A stretch of DNA of 33,298 nt from Candidatus Caenarcanales bacterium (GTDB taxonomy: Bacteria > Cyanobacteriota > Vampirovibrionia > Caenarcaniphilales > Caenarcanaceae): assembly GCA_030065015.1 (NCBI GenBank), contig JASJDU010000007.1, forward strand, positions 1 through 33,298, written 5' to 3'. Shown piece by piece: positions 15,126-23,033 of this stretch (position 1 is the first letter of the stretch; every line of letters starts with the position of its first letter). Made by a program: the position numbers and the translations under genes. Below the pieces are notes generated by a model that did not search any database, was not told the DNA's origin, and saw only the letters and a list, made by a program, of their open reading frames with translations.

Positions 15126-16469
15126 TCAGGCGTTGACGTAATTACTCTCAACTAGGCTATCGAGTTCAGAAGTATCATTAGAGCCAGTTAACCCACCAAA
15201 TGTAAGCTGATTGTTAGGACTCTGGCTGCCGAAAGAAAGATTCTGGTAATTAGTTGGAGCAAACATTCCATTATGCTGCCATTTATGTTTTATGAAATAA
15301 ACAACTTTTAATGCACTTACACCCATTAAACCAAATATTGCTCCATCAGTTATGTACTTAAGCAATGTTTTCATTCCTGCTATTTTGGCTAAATGCAAAA
15401 AGTGGTTTTCCCCGACCTTAAAGTCACCATAATTGTCTAAAATCCCTTTTTGAAAAGGTACAATATTATTTCTCATTTTTTGAACAGTTTGAGATTTTCC
15501 TATAAAAGCAAAGAATGGGTTTTTATCCCTGGGAGTAGGAAAACCTCCCTCTAAAGAGTCTCTAACAAGACGGGAATTGAAAGCTCCAATCGTTGCTATC
15601 GCAAACATCTCAGGTTCTTCTACGATATTGCCACTTCTTTTAAAGACTTTTGAGAAAAGTTTTATAAGGAAATTGTTGATTTCTGCAATTGAACTTCCTC
15701 TTCTTACTTCAGCATTATTCTTTATTTGATCGAATGTTCCACCAAATTTATCTTCATAAGATTTGGCCATTTTATCGGCTCGCCAAAATAGAAAATTTGT
15801 CACCCACGGTCCTACAAAAATGAATATTCTTTTGATCCAAGATAAATCAGGGTGAATCACTAAAGCTCTACCCAGAGACAGAAGAGCAATTGAGAGAGAT
15901 AAGGCCCATCTTCTTTCGCTTCCATATAAACTTCTATAAGCTCTAGCAAAAAACCGATCTTTCTTAGAAAAACTATCTAAATTCTTCAAAATAATTGGAT
16001 CAAAATACTTTTTCCAGTAACAACGTGAATTTAACGGATCATTTTTAGTAACCCCCGATAGAACTTTTCTAAAATCATCAAGTTCTTTTTTTACAATATG
16101 CGATTCTTTTCCAGATTTTCTAATCGTGTCTTCAATATGCTTATTAAAGTTTTTCATGTTTAGGATTCCAATTCTAGACATGAACCAATAAGTGACAACA
16201 TAAGTTACCGCACTCATCAAAGCTTCAGAAAGGAATCTTGGCAAACCCTTTTTCCACGGTTCAAACCTCAAAAGATTTTTTTCCTCTTTATCTCTTTGTT
16301 CATCATCAGGACTGGTAGATACTTGAGTTCGTTTAAAATTCAGTATCTGATTAGCCGCTGATAAAGAGCTTAAACTGGAAGGCTTAGCAAGAGTTGTACT
16401 TGTATTTGATAATAAGAGTTGAGGGGAGAGAAGAAAATTTGCATTTAAGGCTTTGGTTCCACTCACCAT
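15126..16469 (-). CDS. Unknown multi-pass membrane protein, paralogue B
   Basis: A 447-residue homologue of the downstream neighbour, with the same order of motifs: FEPW (69-72), TYWF-x2-RIGIL-x-MK-x-FN (93-109), HPDLS (206-210), SRLVRD-x2-EGG-x-P (299-311), FQKG (339-342), LLKY-x-TD (369-376). It has a longer Ser/Thr/Leu-rich N-terminus (1-55) and a Gly/Asn/Ser-rich C-terminal tail (400-447) absent from paralogue A. Hydrophobic segments lie at about 80-97, 189-204, 215-228, 288-297 and 376-393. The ATG at 16469 is immediately preceded by an 11-bp inverted repeat whose loop carries GGGA, the only SD-like element, 15 bases away in the linear sequence. Function unknown; tandem duplication with divergence is clear. 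Confidence 0.87.
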   Translation of the reverse strand: MVSGTKALNANFLLSPQLLLSNTSTTLAKPSSLSSLSAANQILNFKRTQVSTSPDDEQRDKEEKNLLRFEPWKKGLPRFLSEALMSAVTYVVTYWFMSRIGILNMKNFNKHIEDTIRKSGKESHIVKKELDDFRKVLSGVTKNDPLNSRCYWKKYFDPIILKNLDSFSKKDRFFARAYRSLYGSERRWALSLSIALLSLGRALVIHPDLSWIKRIFIFVGPWVTNFLFWRADKMAKSYEDKFGGTFDQIKNNAEVRRGSSIAEINNFLIKLFSKVFKRSGNIVEEPEMFAIATIGAFNSRLVRDSLEGGFPTPRDKNPFFAFIGKSQTVQKMRNNIVPFQKGILDNYGDFKVGENHFLHLAKIAGMKTLLKYITDGAIFGLMGVSALKVVYFIKHKWQHNGMFAPTNYQNLSFGSQSPNNQLTFGGLTGSNDTSELDSLVESNYVNA

Positions 16470-16498
16470 AGTTTTATGATGTTTCCCTCATAAAACTA
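16469..16498 (-). promoter_or_regulatory. 11-bp hairpin abutting the start codon, SD-like GGGA in the loop
   Basis: On the minus strand TAGTTTTATGA and TCATAAAACTA form a perfect 11-bp inverted repeat around the 8-base loop GGGAAACA; the last base of the 3' arm is the A of the ATG start. In RNA this would present GGGA in a loop and bring it close to the start codon. It may control translation of paralogue B, or be a DNA operator. Confidence 0.55.
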
Positions 16499-17081
16499 GT
16501 AAGCAAAATATATAGGCTTATGCTACCTGGCCTATTGCAATATTTTATACAAGGATATATAATTCCCAGAATGCTTAAAGGGAATGCAAACACAAATGAG
16601 TTATCCTGTCTTACACCATTAACAAGGATAACTTTAGCAGATTCATTTAGGTAAGATACTCTTAAACTTTTCATAAACTTTAATAAATATTTAAGGTATC
16701 TCCTATTTGTGTTTAAATGCATTCCTATTAGCATGTTGCTTTAAATCCATTTGGGGAACACAAAAACATTCCAACTCTCCAAAAACAAATGAAAGTTTAA
16801 TTACAAAGCTTTCATGAAATTTTAGGTTGAGTTTTACATATCAATAGTTAAAGTGAAACAACAAACTGCACAATCTCTCCCAAGATCTACATTTCGATGT
16901 TCAAAATCTCTAAAGGGGATTAAATGTAAAACCATTAAATATCAAACTACAGAACAAAAGCCGAAAAAGATTTTCAAACAAACTTGACTGTTGTTTGACA
17001 GAAAACTGTCTACCAAAAACAAAGAAACCGTTTTTCCAGGAGCCCACCCTGCTTTAGGCAATTACCTCCTTTTTCATACTA
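16499..17081. other. Long intergenic stretch without a convincing gene
   Basis: About 580 AT-rich bases between two minus-strand membrane-protein genes. A small perfect hairpin, GACAG-AAAA-CTGTC, lies at 16997-17010. An 86-codon minus-strand frame covers 16474-16734 but has no ribosome site and no protein-like composition. I see no tRNA or known riboswitch; the stretch presumably holds the leader and promoter of paralogue B. Confidence 0.5.
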
Positions 17082-17882
17082 TTAACCATTACGAATAACT
17101 TTCTTATCGTCACCAACACTACCTATATTCAGAACTATCGAAGGCTGTGGAGGACCTTTTGATACAATATTATTCGCACGAACCGGCCCTCCAGCGGGAC
17201 CATTTCCACTGCCATCATCAGAATCACCATTTCCTGCAGAACCATTACCTCCAGGAAGAGGTTGTTGCGTTAAACCGTTATTAGGCTGTCCTCGGGAAGA
17301 AGGATTAGTTTGCGGCGGATATTGAGGATTTGGTGGGGGATACTGCTGAGGAGAAGTTGGTGTTCTTTGCTGGACAGAAGCTGCGTCATTCAAAGCAAGC
17401 ATGGCTCTATTATTTTTATTTAAAATTATATTGTCAACAAAATTTCTGAAAAGCCATAATCCTCCAATCATAAGAGTAGAAATGGGCATGGAGTATCGTA
17501 AGAAAGAGAAAGAAGACAAAAACAAAGTCGGGAGATCAACCAACCCAGTTCTTAGAAGATATTTACGATCTAATGTTTGCAAATCCGCTTGCGTCTTCAA
17601 GTGAGATTTATCACCTTTATAGAGTCTTCCAAGAGTATGCACATATAAATCTGAGAATAAATCTTTAAAGAATAAAACTGTCATGGTTATTAGCATCCCG
17701 ACAGGAATTAAACCCAAGCCCCAAGATCTATATTTGACATTTGCAAAAGCTGCTGCTTTTTTATTTTCAGTTTCTTGACGAGATGGCACTTTCCTGCCCC
17801 GTAAAAATCTATCGCCTCTATTCACGTTATACCGTCGAGCGCTAGTATAAGATCTAATATTATTTTCGACCAATAAGGGCAT
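17082..17882 (-). CDS. Unknown membrane protein with Pro/Gly/Asn-rich tail
   Basis: A 266-residue protein, not recognised. It has a basic N-terminal 50 residues (many Arg), hydrophobic segments at about 55-73 and 117-148, then from about 170 a low-complexity tail: first Pro/Gln-rich (YPPPNPQYPP), then Gly/Asn/Ser/Asp-rich (about 210-235). This tail looks like a flexible extracytoplasmic or cytoplasmic linker. It lies on the same strand and upstream of the two paralogous membrane proteins, but is 612 bases away and shares no motif with them. There is no clear SD before the ATG; the immediate upstream sequence is ATAAAA. Confidence 0.75.
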   Translation of the reverse strand: MPLLVENNIRSYTSARRYNVNRGDRFLRGRKVPSRQETENKKAAAFANVKYRSWGLGLIPVGMLITMTVLFFKDLFSDLYVHTLGRLYKGDKSHLKTQADLQTLDRKYLLRTGLVDLPTLFLSSFSFLRYSMPISTLMIGGLWLFRNFVDNIILNKNNRAMLALNDAASVQQRTPTSPQQYPPPNPQYPPQTNPSSRGQPNNGLTQQPLPGGNGSAGNGDSDDGSGNGPAGGPVRANNIVSKGPPQPSIVLNIGSVGDDKKVIRNG

Positions 17883-17895
17883 TTTTATAAGTTTT

Positions 17896-17930
17896 ATTTA
17901 ATAAAAAGGGATTTAATAAGATTTTAATAA
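17896..17930. repeat. Triple ATTTAATAA repeat upstream of the 17082-17882 gene
   Basis: ATTTAATAA occurs at 17896-17904 and 17911-17919, and a one-base variant ATTTTAATAA at 17921-17930. All lie within 50 bases upstream of the start codon. They could be regulator sites or simply AT-rich promoter DNA. Confidence 0.3.
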
Positions 17931-18016
17931 AGATTTATATATATTTTATTAATACAAGTATAGCGATTAACCCACAAAAAGTAAAGGGAACATTAAGATA
18001 AACAGTTACTGCATAA

Positions 18017-18053
18017 AAAAACCTCAAGTGTAACTGATGAACTTGAGGTTTTT
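18017..18053. terminator. Strong Rho-independent terminator (bidirectional form)
   Basis: AAAAACCTCAAGT (18017-18029) and ACTTGAGGTTTTT (18041-18053) form a perfect 13-bp stem with an 11-base loop. An A-run precedes and a T-run follows, so it can work on either strand. It lies 25 bases after the prohibitin stop and most likely ends that transcript before the next membrane-protein gene. Confidence 0.88.
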
Positions 18054-18077
18054 AAAACTTTATGATTACAACAAAAG

Positions 18078-18872
18078 CTATTTAGACTTTAAATTCAGCA
18101 AAGTATTACTCGGTAAATAAGTAACATTTGATGATCTTGCTAAAGTCGCCGCAATATCTTTTTGAGCTTCAATTCTTCGCAATTCTATAAAGGCAGGTGA
18201 TGAACGACTTGCTTCATTTATAATTCTCGCAGCTTCTGCTTCTCCACGAGCTTTAACTATTGCAGCTTCTGCTTTTTTTCTCGAAGCTTCTAGATCTTGT
18301 TGAGCAACTTGTTTTCTTTCTATTGCTTCTGTAAAGGTAGGAGAGAACTCAACCTCAGCAAGTGCAACATCATAAATATTTATATTAAAGTCTTTAGCTC
18401 TTTGCGTTATGCTATCTCTTATTAATCTGCTAACTTCTTCACGCTGAGTAACAATCTCTTCTGCCGTCTTTTTAGCAATTACTGCTTTTAAGACTTCTCT
18501 TGTGATTGAAGGAAAAACCGTATCAGCATACCCTTGTCTAAGCTCTTTATGAATTAAAGGTATCTTATCTTCTTTCGGGCTATACAAAAAGCGAAGTTTA
18601 ACTTTTACATTCTGCAAATCTTTTGAGGCCGCTGTTGTCTCTACATCAAATGGTTGCCTTACGACGCTATAAAATATAACGTCATCAAAAAAAGGTTGTT
18701 TAAATTTCAAGCCTTCTCCATAAACTGTATCTCCAAGACCGGAGATTTTATTAAAAATAATAGCCCTTACTCCTGGCTGTACAACGAAAATGGGGTTTAT
18801 CCAGGCGAAGAATAAAAACAAAAAAATTACGCCACCGATTATATAAGCAAGCTTTGAATTATTGTTATTCAT
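18078..18872 (-). CDS. Prohibitin-like SPFH/Band 7 membrane protein
   Basis: A 264-residue protein with one N-terminal hydrophobic anchor (about 8-27) followed by an SPFH/Band 7 domain of the prohibitin type: VVQPGVRAIIFNKISG near 30-45, YGEGLKFKQPF near 51-61, then KAVIAKKTAEEIVTQREEVS, DVALAEVEFSP and the long Ala/Glu/Lys-rich coiled coil (about 175-225) common to prohibitins. These proteins oligomerise at the membrane as scaffolds and often modulate FtsH-type proteases. No protease or NfeD partner is adjacent. It is divergent from rpsO and ends at a strong terminator, so it is probably monocistronic. Confidence 0.92.
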   Translation of the reverse strand: MNNNNSKLAYIIGGVIFLFLFFAWINPIFVVQPGVRAIIFNKISGLGDTVYGEGLKFKQPFFDDVIFYSVVRQPFDVETTAASKDLQNVKVKLRFLYSPKEDKIPLIHKELRQGYADTVFPSITREVLKAVIAKKTAEEIVTQREEVSRLIRDSITQRAKDFNINIYDVALAEVEFSPTFTEAIERKQVAQQDLEASRKKAEAAIVKARGEAEAARIINEASRSSPAFIELRRIEAQKDIAATLARSSNVTYLPSNTLLNLKSK

Positions 18873-18895
18873 ACACTAAATTAATATTTCAATTG

Positions 18896-18908
18896 ACTAG
18901 AATCTAGT
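18896..18908. promoter_or_regulatory. Perfect 6-bp dyad upstream of prohibitin gene
   Basis: ACTAGA-A-TCTAGT is a perfect inverted repeat centred 30 bases before the prohibitin ATG, in the position of a promoter or operator. The remaining 18909-19093 stretch holds no gene that I can see. Confidence 0.35.
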
Positions 18909-19093
18909 TTTATTACCGAATTATTAAATCCTAATACAAAACTGTGAATTTGCGTAGTTTTAGGATTTCTTGAACTTGATGAAAAGTTTCCCCATACTTG
19001 AACTTAGGTAATCATGGAATTAGGTATTCAGATCAAAAAATTCAATTAGAGAATTGCTAAAAGCCTGATTCAGGAGAGACTTTGTAGATAAAT

Positions 19094-19122
19094 TTGGAAT
19101 TACCTTGTGTATAGTCTATAAT
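19094..19122 (+). promoter_or_regulatory. Putative rpsO-pnp promoter
   Basis: TTGGAA (19094-19099) and a perfect TATAAT (19117-19122) are separated by exactly 17 bp. This leaves a leader of about 70 bases before rpsO, where S15 autoregulation takes place in other bacteria; I cannot confirm such a structure here. Confidence 0.6.
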
Positions 19123-19197
19123 TTACAAATTCAGAAAAATACTGAAAGTAAAACATTGTCTAAAGAATGTTTGAATTTGAAGAGATAAAGTTAAGTT

Positions 19198-19467
19198 ATG
19201 ATAAAAAAAAATAAAAAGAGAGAACTAATAGCAAAGTTTCAGAAAGAAGCGTTAGATACGGGTTCCCCACAAGTACAAATTTCAATTTTCACCGCAAGAA
19301 TTTTAGAAATAGCAGATCATCTTTCTAAAAAGAATAAAAAGGACTATAGTGCTTTAAGAGGTCTTCAAAAGTTAGTTTCTAAAAGAAAGAAATTACTTGC
19401 TTACTTACTAAAAAAAGACCCAAATAGTTATGCTTCTTTAATTAAAGAATTAGGAATTAGAGGTTAA
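19198..19467 (+). CDS. rpsO: 30S ribosomal protein S15
   Basis: The 89-residue length is that of bS15. Family features are FQKEALDTGSPQVQISIFTARI near the N-terminus, LSKKNKKDYSALRGLQKLVSKRKKLLAYLLKKD in the centre, and the end YASLIKELGIRG. S15 is an early-binding 30S protein that contacts the central domain of 16S rRNA. It is followed by pnp after 5 bases, the widely conserved rpsO-pnp order. Confidence 0.97.
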   Translation: MIKKNKKRELIAKFQKEALDTGSPQVQISIFTARILEIADHLSKKNKKDYSALRGLQKLVSKRKKLLAYLLKKDPNSYASLIKELGIRG

Positions 19468-19472
19468 TTTTT

Positions 19473-21695
19473 GTGCATCTATCCTTAGATGGTGTTAAAT
19501 CTGTAAATTGCTCTTTAACACCTGAAAAAAATATAATCATTGAATCCGGAAGAGTTGCCGGAGAAACTAATGGTTCAGTTCTTATAAAGTGTGAGGATAC
19601 GATTATCCTTGTGACTTGTTGTGAGTCTAAAGAACCAAAGCCAGACATTGATTTTTTTCCATTGACTGTTGACTTTGAAGAAAGACTTTATTCCGTAGGA
19701 AGAATCCCCGGTTCATATAACAGAAGAGAAGGCAAGCCCAGCGACAAAGCCATATTGTCAAGTCGTCTTATTGACAGACCGATAAGACCGTTGTTTCCAA
19801 AAGGTTACTTCAATGATGTTCAAATAGTCGCAACAGTATTAAGCTCAGACCAAGTTAATCCACCTGATGTTCTTGCTATTTTAGGGGCTTCAGCTGCAAT
19901 TGAACTAGCAGGATTACCTTTTCAAGGTCCAATTGGTGGAGTAAGAGTGGCACTGAAAAAAGATCAATTTCTTGTCAATCCAACTTATGAAGAAATTAAC
20001 AATAGTCCGCTAGATCTTGTTGTTGCAGGTACAGAAAACGCGATCATAATGATTGAGGCTGGTGCATCTTTCGTAAAAGAAGAAACGATTCTTGCCGCAA
20101 TAGACTTCGGGCACAAGCATATAAAAACACAGGTTGCTTGCCAAAAAGAGCTATCTTCTCTATTTAATGTAGAGAAAAAAGATTTTATTTCTCCAGAAGA
20201 AGACAAAGAATTATTGGAGCTAGTTTCAGGAATTGCAAAAGATAAGCTCACAGAATCCGTTGAATCAAAAATCAAAGATAGAAAAAGAAGAGAAAGCATC
20301 GCGGAAGAAGCTTATAAAAAAGTAAAAGAGCATTTTGAATCCCTCACTGATGATAATCCACTAAAAGAGAAAGCAAAAGAAGCACAGGCTTACACGAAAA
20401 AGTTTGAAAAACAATTAATGCGTAAGCAAATAATGGAAAAGGGAGAAAGAATTGACGGAAGAGTATGCAATGAGATAAGACCTATCTGGTCTGAAGTCGG
20501 TTTTTTACCACGAGCTCACGGTAGTGCAATATTCACAAGAGGCTCAACACAGACTTTGTCGGTTGTAACCTTGGGTTCTGGCTATGATGCTAAGCCTTTA
20601 GACAGTATTTGGCTTGAAAAAGAGCAAACCTATTTTCATAATTACAATTTCCCCGCCTATTCAGTGGGAGAAGCGAGACCCGCTCGAAGTCCAGGAAGAA
20701 GAGAGATTGGACACGGAGCTTTAGCAGAAAGAGCGTTAATCCCAGCTTTGCCCTCAAAAGATGATTTCCCTTATGTCATAAGAGTTGTATCAGATATTCT
20801 CGGTTCAAATGGATCGACCAGTATGGCTTCAACCTGTGGTAGTACTTTATCTCTTATGGATGCAGGTGTTCCTTTGAAACAACCGATTGCAGGAATTGCA
20901 ATGGGATTAATTTGGGAAGAAGGCAAATGCGCTATCCTCAGTGATATTCAAGGAGTTGAAGACTTTCTTGGTGATATGGATTTCAAAGTAACCGGAAGTC
21001 ACGATGGAGTTACGGCAATTCAATTGGATTTAAAATTACCTCAAGGAGTAAGTCTACAAGTTCTTAAAGTAGCGCTAGATCAAGCTTTGATTGGAAGACA
21101 ACACATTTTAAGCAAAATGCTGGAAACGCTGCCATCACATAAAACGGAACTATCCTCTTTCGCTCCAAGATTATTAACAATGCAGGTTAATCCGGATGAA
21201 ATAGGTGGCTTAATTGGGCCAGGTGGAAAAACCATTAAGAAAATCATTGAAGATTCAGGAGTTGAAAAAATTGATATTACCGATGACGGTAAAGTTGTGA
21301 TTGTTGGTAATGGAAGTGCCGCTGAATCAGCTCAAAAGGTTCTTGAATCCATGACCATGAAAATCGAGTCAGGGCAAGAATATAAAGGTGTAATTGTTAG
21401 AAAGCTACCAATTGGTATTTTTGTTGAATTAGCCCCAGGGAAAGTTGGAATGCTCAGGCTTGCAAGTGGTGGCAACGATAGAGGCCGTGGAAGAGGTGGA
21501 TTTAGAGGGAGAAATGATAGAGGCCGTGGAAGAGATAGATACAACAACCGCGAAAACCAATCAGATCAACCAAGAAATACTGCCTACGATCACTTTGAAA
21601 TCGGGCAAGAAGTAATAGTATTGGTAGACGGAACTGACCCCAAAGGCAGAATTGATTTAGTTTCTATAAAAGCTATTGAAGCTGAACAAGTTTAG
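19473..21695 (+). CDS. pnp: Polynucleotide phosphorylase with an Arg/Gly-rich insertion in S1
   Basis: PNPase degrades RNA 3'-5' phosphorolytically and is a core RNA-decay enzyme. The 740-residue protein has two RNase PH-like domains, with catalytic D497 and D503 in GVEDFLGDMDFK, and FFPLTVDFEE, RLIDRPIRPLFP and SVGEARPARSPGRREIGHG. A KH domain follows, with LIGPGGKTIKK (580-590). S1 starts at YKGVIVRKLPIGIFVELAPG (637-656) and ends at GQEVIVLVDGTDPKGRIDLVS (711-731). Between these halves, at about 667-705, the ordinary S1 loop is replaced by an Arg/Gly/Asp-rich stretch with two copies of NDRGRGR. Start is GTG with AGAGG upstream. It is co-transcribed with rpsO. Confidence 0.95.
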   Translation: MHLSLDGVKSVNCSLTPEKNIIIESGRVAGETNGSVLIKCEDTIILVTCCESKEPKPDIDFFPLTVDFEERLYSVGRIPGSYNRREGKPSDKAILSSRLIDRPIRPLFPKGYFNDVQIVATVLSSDQVNPPDVLAILGASAAIELAGLPFQGPIGGVRVALKKDQFLVNPTYEEINNSPLDLVVAGTENAIIMIEAGASFVKEETILAAIDFGHKHIKTQVACQKELSSLFNVEKKDFISPEEDKELLELVSGIAKDKLTESVESKIKDRKRRESIAEEAYKKVKEHFESLTDDNPLKEKAKEAQAYTKKFEKQLMRKQIMEKGERIDGRVCNEIRPIWSEVGFLPRAHGSAIFTRGSTQTLSVVTLGSGYDAKPLDSIWLEKEQTYFHNYNFPAYSVGEARPARSPGRREIGHGALAERALIPALPSKDDFPYVIRVVSDILGSNGSTSMASTCGSTLSLMDAGVPLKQPIAGIAMGLIWEEGKCAILSDIQGVEDFLGDMDFKVTGSHDGVTAIQLDLKLPQGVSLQVLKVALDQALIGRQHILSKMLETLPSHKTELSSFAPRLLTMQVNPDEIGGLIGPGGKTIKKIIEDSGVEKIDITDDGKVVIVGNGSAAESAQKVLESMTMKIESGQEYKGVIVRKLPIGIFVELAPGKVGMLRLASGGNDRGRGRGGFRGRNDRGRGRDRYNNRENQSDQPRNTAYDHFEIGQEVIVLVDGTDPKGRIDLVSIKAIEAEQV
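21477..21534 (+). repeat. 39-bp-offset direct repeat inside pnp encoding NDRGRGR units
   Basis: The 19-mer GATAGAGGCCGTGGAAGAG occurs at 21477-21495 and again at 21516-21534. The offset is 39 bp, exactly 13 codons, so the reading frame is kept. It builds the Arg/Gly-rich insertion of PNPase and points to local tandem duplication. Confidence 0.9.
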
Positions 21696-21698
21696 CGG

Positions 21699-21932
21699 TT
21701 ACACTCCAAACGGATTACTGTAATTGATCATTTTTGCAGAGCTATCCACGCCTAATCCACGTATCGCACCAAAGCTATCAAATGTCTGTTTTACACTAGA
21801 TACTTTACTACCCCACTCTGGATTTACTGTTCTTGTAGCATCAACTGCTGCTTGACCATAATTGCCCATTGCATAATTGCCATAAGCACTCAACCCAGAT
21901 CTGACTCTGTCCGCAACACCTTCTACTGACAT
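21699..21932 (-). CDS. Small unknown protein, Gly/Ala/Asn/Tyr-rich
   Basis: A 77-residue frame with a good ribosome site (GGAGA six bases before the ATG). It has no signal peptide, membrane segment or known domain. Composition is rich in Gly, Ala, Ser, Asn and Tyr (SAYGNYAMGNYGQAA near 14-28). It converges with pnp, whose stop is 3 bases away. It may belong with the Asn/Ser-rich block that follows on the other strand, but only proximity suggests this. Confidence 0.65.
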   Translation of the reverse strand: MSVEGVADRVRSGLSAYGNYAMGNYGQAAVDATRTVNPEWGSKVSSVKQTFDSFGAIRGLGVDSSAKMINYSNPFGV

Positions 21933-22419
21933 AACAATTCTCCATTTATAAGTTATTTTTATATTGTTGCCTCATCCGTAAGCCCCCTCCTAAAGAGGAG
22001 AGGGTTATTTGCTCCGTTTTGAAGCTGGAGAGGAGAAGTCTTAATCTTATATGAATATATTATTTCTTCAACTCATTCAACAAAAAAGTAGTAATTTTTT
22101 TCACACTACATTAATTTTCTTTTATTTAGCTTTTCAAAAAATCTTTTTTACTATAGGAATTCCAATAGTTCTCTTGAAAAATTAAATAAACTCAATAAAA
22201 GGCTTATTTTTCCTCCAAAGACAACTTATTTAGTTAAAAGCAAGGTCAAAAAGTTTTAATTTCAAGTAATAGGGTTTTCCTTAATATAAACTTGACCAAA
22301 ATTTATTCCGGTGTATCCCCTATCGAAATCAGGGCTTAACCTTAAAGTTTTATTGTTGTATTACAGGACAAAAACATTCAACTATAAAAATAATTTTAAG
22401 AATACAGGGGGATATTGCT
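21933..22419. other. Intergenic region with a repeat-like hairpin and a palindrome
   Basis: About 490 bases without a gene between two divergent small genes. At 21970-22010, CCTCATCC followed by CCCCCTCCTAAAGAGGAGAGGG resembles intergenic palindromic repeats common in many bacteria; its stem is imperfect. At 22150-22169 there is ACTAT-A-GGAATTCC-A-ATAGT, a 20-bp palindrome with one mismatched pair. The latter could be an operator. No RNA gene is recognised. Confidence 0.5.
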
Positions 22420-22968
22420 ATGAGTAGCTTTACAACAATAACTGTTGCAAATAAAGGAGCTGAAAGAGTTGCACAAAATGACTTCTTTCAAAATATATAC
22501 AAGAACATTTTTAAGAAAGGTGATTTTTCTACAGCAGCTTTTAGCCAAACAACAAATAAAGATGGCAGTAAAACAAATGAGGTAGTCTTAGGCAAAGGAG
22601 ATGAATTTGCAGACAACACTTCTACATTAGAACAACCAAAGAATTTTCAAGTTGTAGTTAATAGAAATACGGAAGATTTAGACGATTCTTCTAATCAACG
22701 AACTGGATTTGAAATTGTAATCAACAGAGATTTAGAAGGGGATCCAAACTCTAATTCTGTTTCACAGGACACAAGTAATAACAGAACGATAGAAATCAAT
22801 TTTAATCCTCAAGATACAGAATCAACATCCTCAGGTAACTCTGGGACTACATCGGTTAGAGGATTTGAGATCAATATATCTTCTCTAGTAAATTCTGCTC
22901 AAAAATTTGGAAATAACGTTGCAAATTTGAACAATTCTCTTTTCCAAATTGAATTAGCAAGTGCATAA
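22420..22968 (+). CDS. Unknown Asn/Ser/Asp-rich protein with four short beta repeats
   Basis: A 182-residue acidic protein, not recognised. The start has a strong ribosome site (AGGGGGAT, 6 bases before the ATG). There is no signal peptide or membrane helix. From about 75 it holds four related strands separated by polar Asn/Ser/Thr-rich linkers: NFQVVVNRN (75-83), GFEIVINRD (96-104), TIEINFN (123-129) and GFEINIS (148-154). It is the first of three same-strand small genes of similar composition (22420-24254), with a 65-base gap to the next. A structural or exported role is possible; no function can be assigned. Confidence 0.75.
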   Translation: MSSFTTITVANKGAERVAQNDFFQNIYKNIFKKGDFSTAAFSQTTNKDGSKTNEVVLGKGDEFADNTSTLEQPKNFQVVVNRNTEDLDDSSNQRTGFEIVINRDLEGDPNSNSVSQDTSNNRTIEINFNPQDTESTSSGNSGTTSVRGFEINISSLVNSAQKFGNNVANLNNSLFQIELASA

Positions 22969-23033
22969 AAATGGTCTCTATAAAAAGTAAACAGTTTTTT
23001 GTAAATTTCTTAGGGGTTAATGGGGTGTAAGTT

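Noticed and set aside
16474-16734. 86-codon minus-strand frame upstream of paralogue B
   Set aside because: No ribosome site, unconvincing composition, and its 3' end overlaps the 11-bp hairpin in the leader of the next gene. Treated as non-coding.
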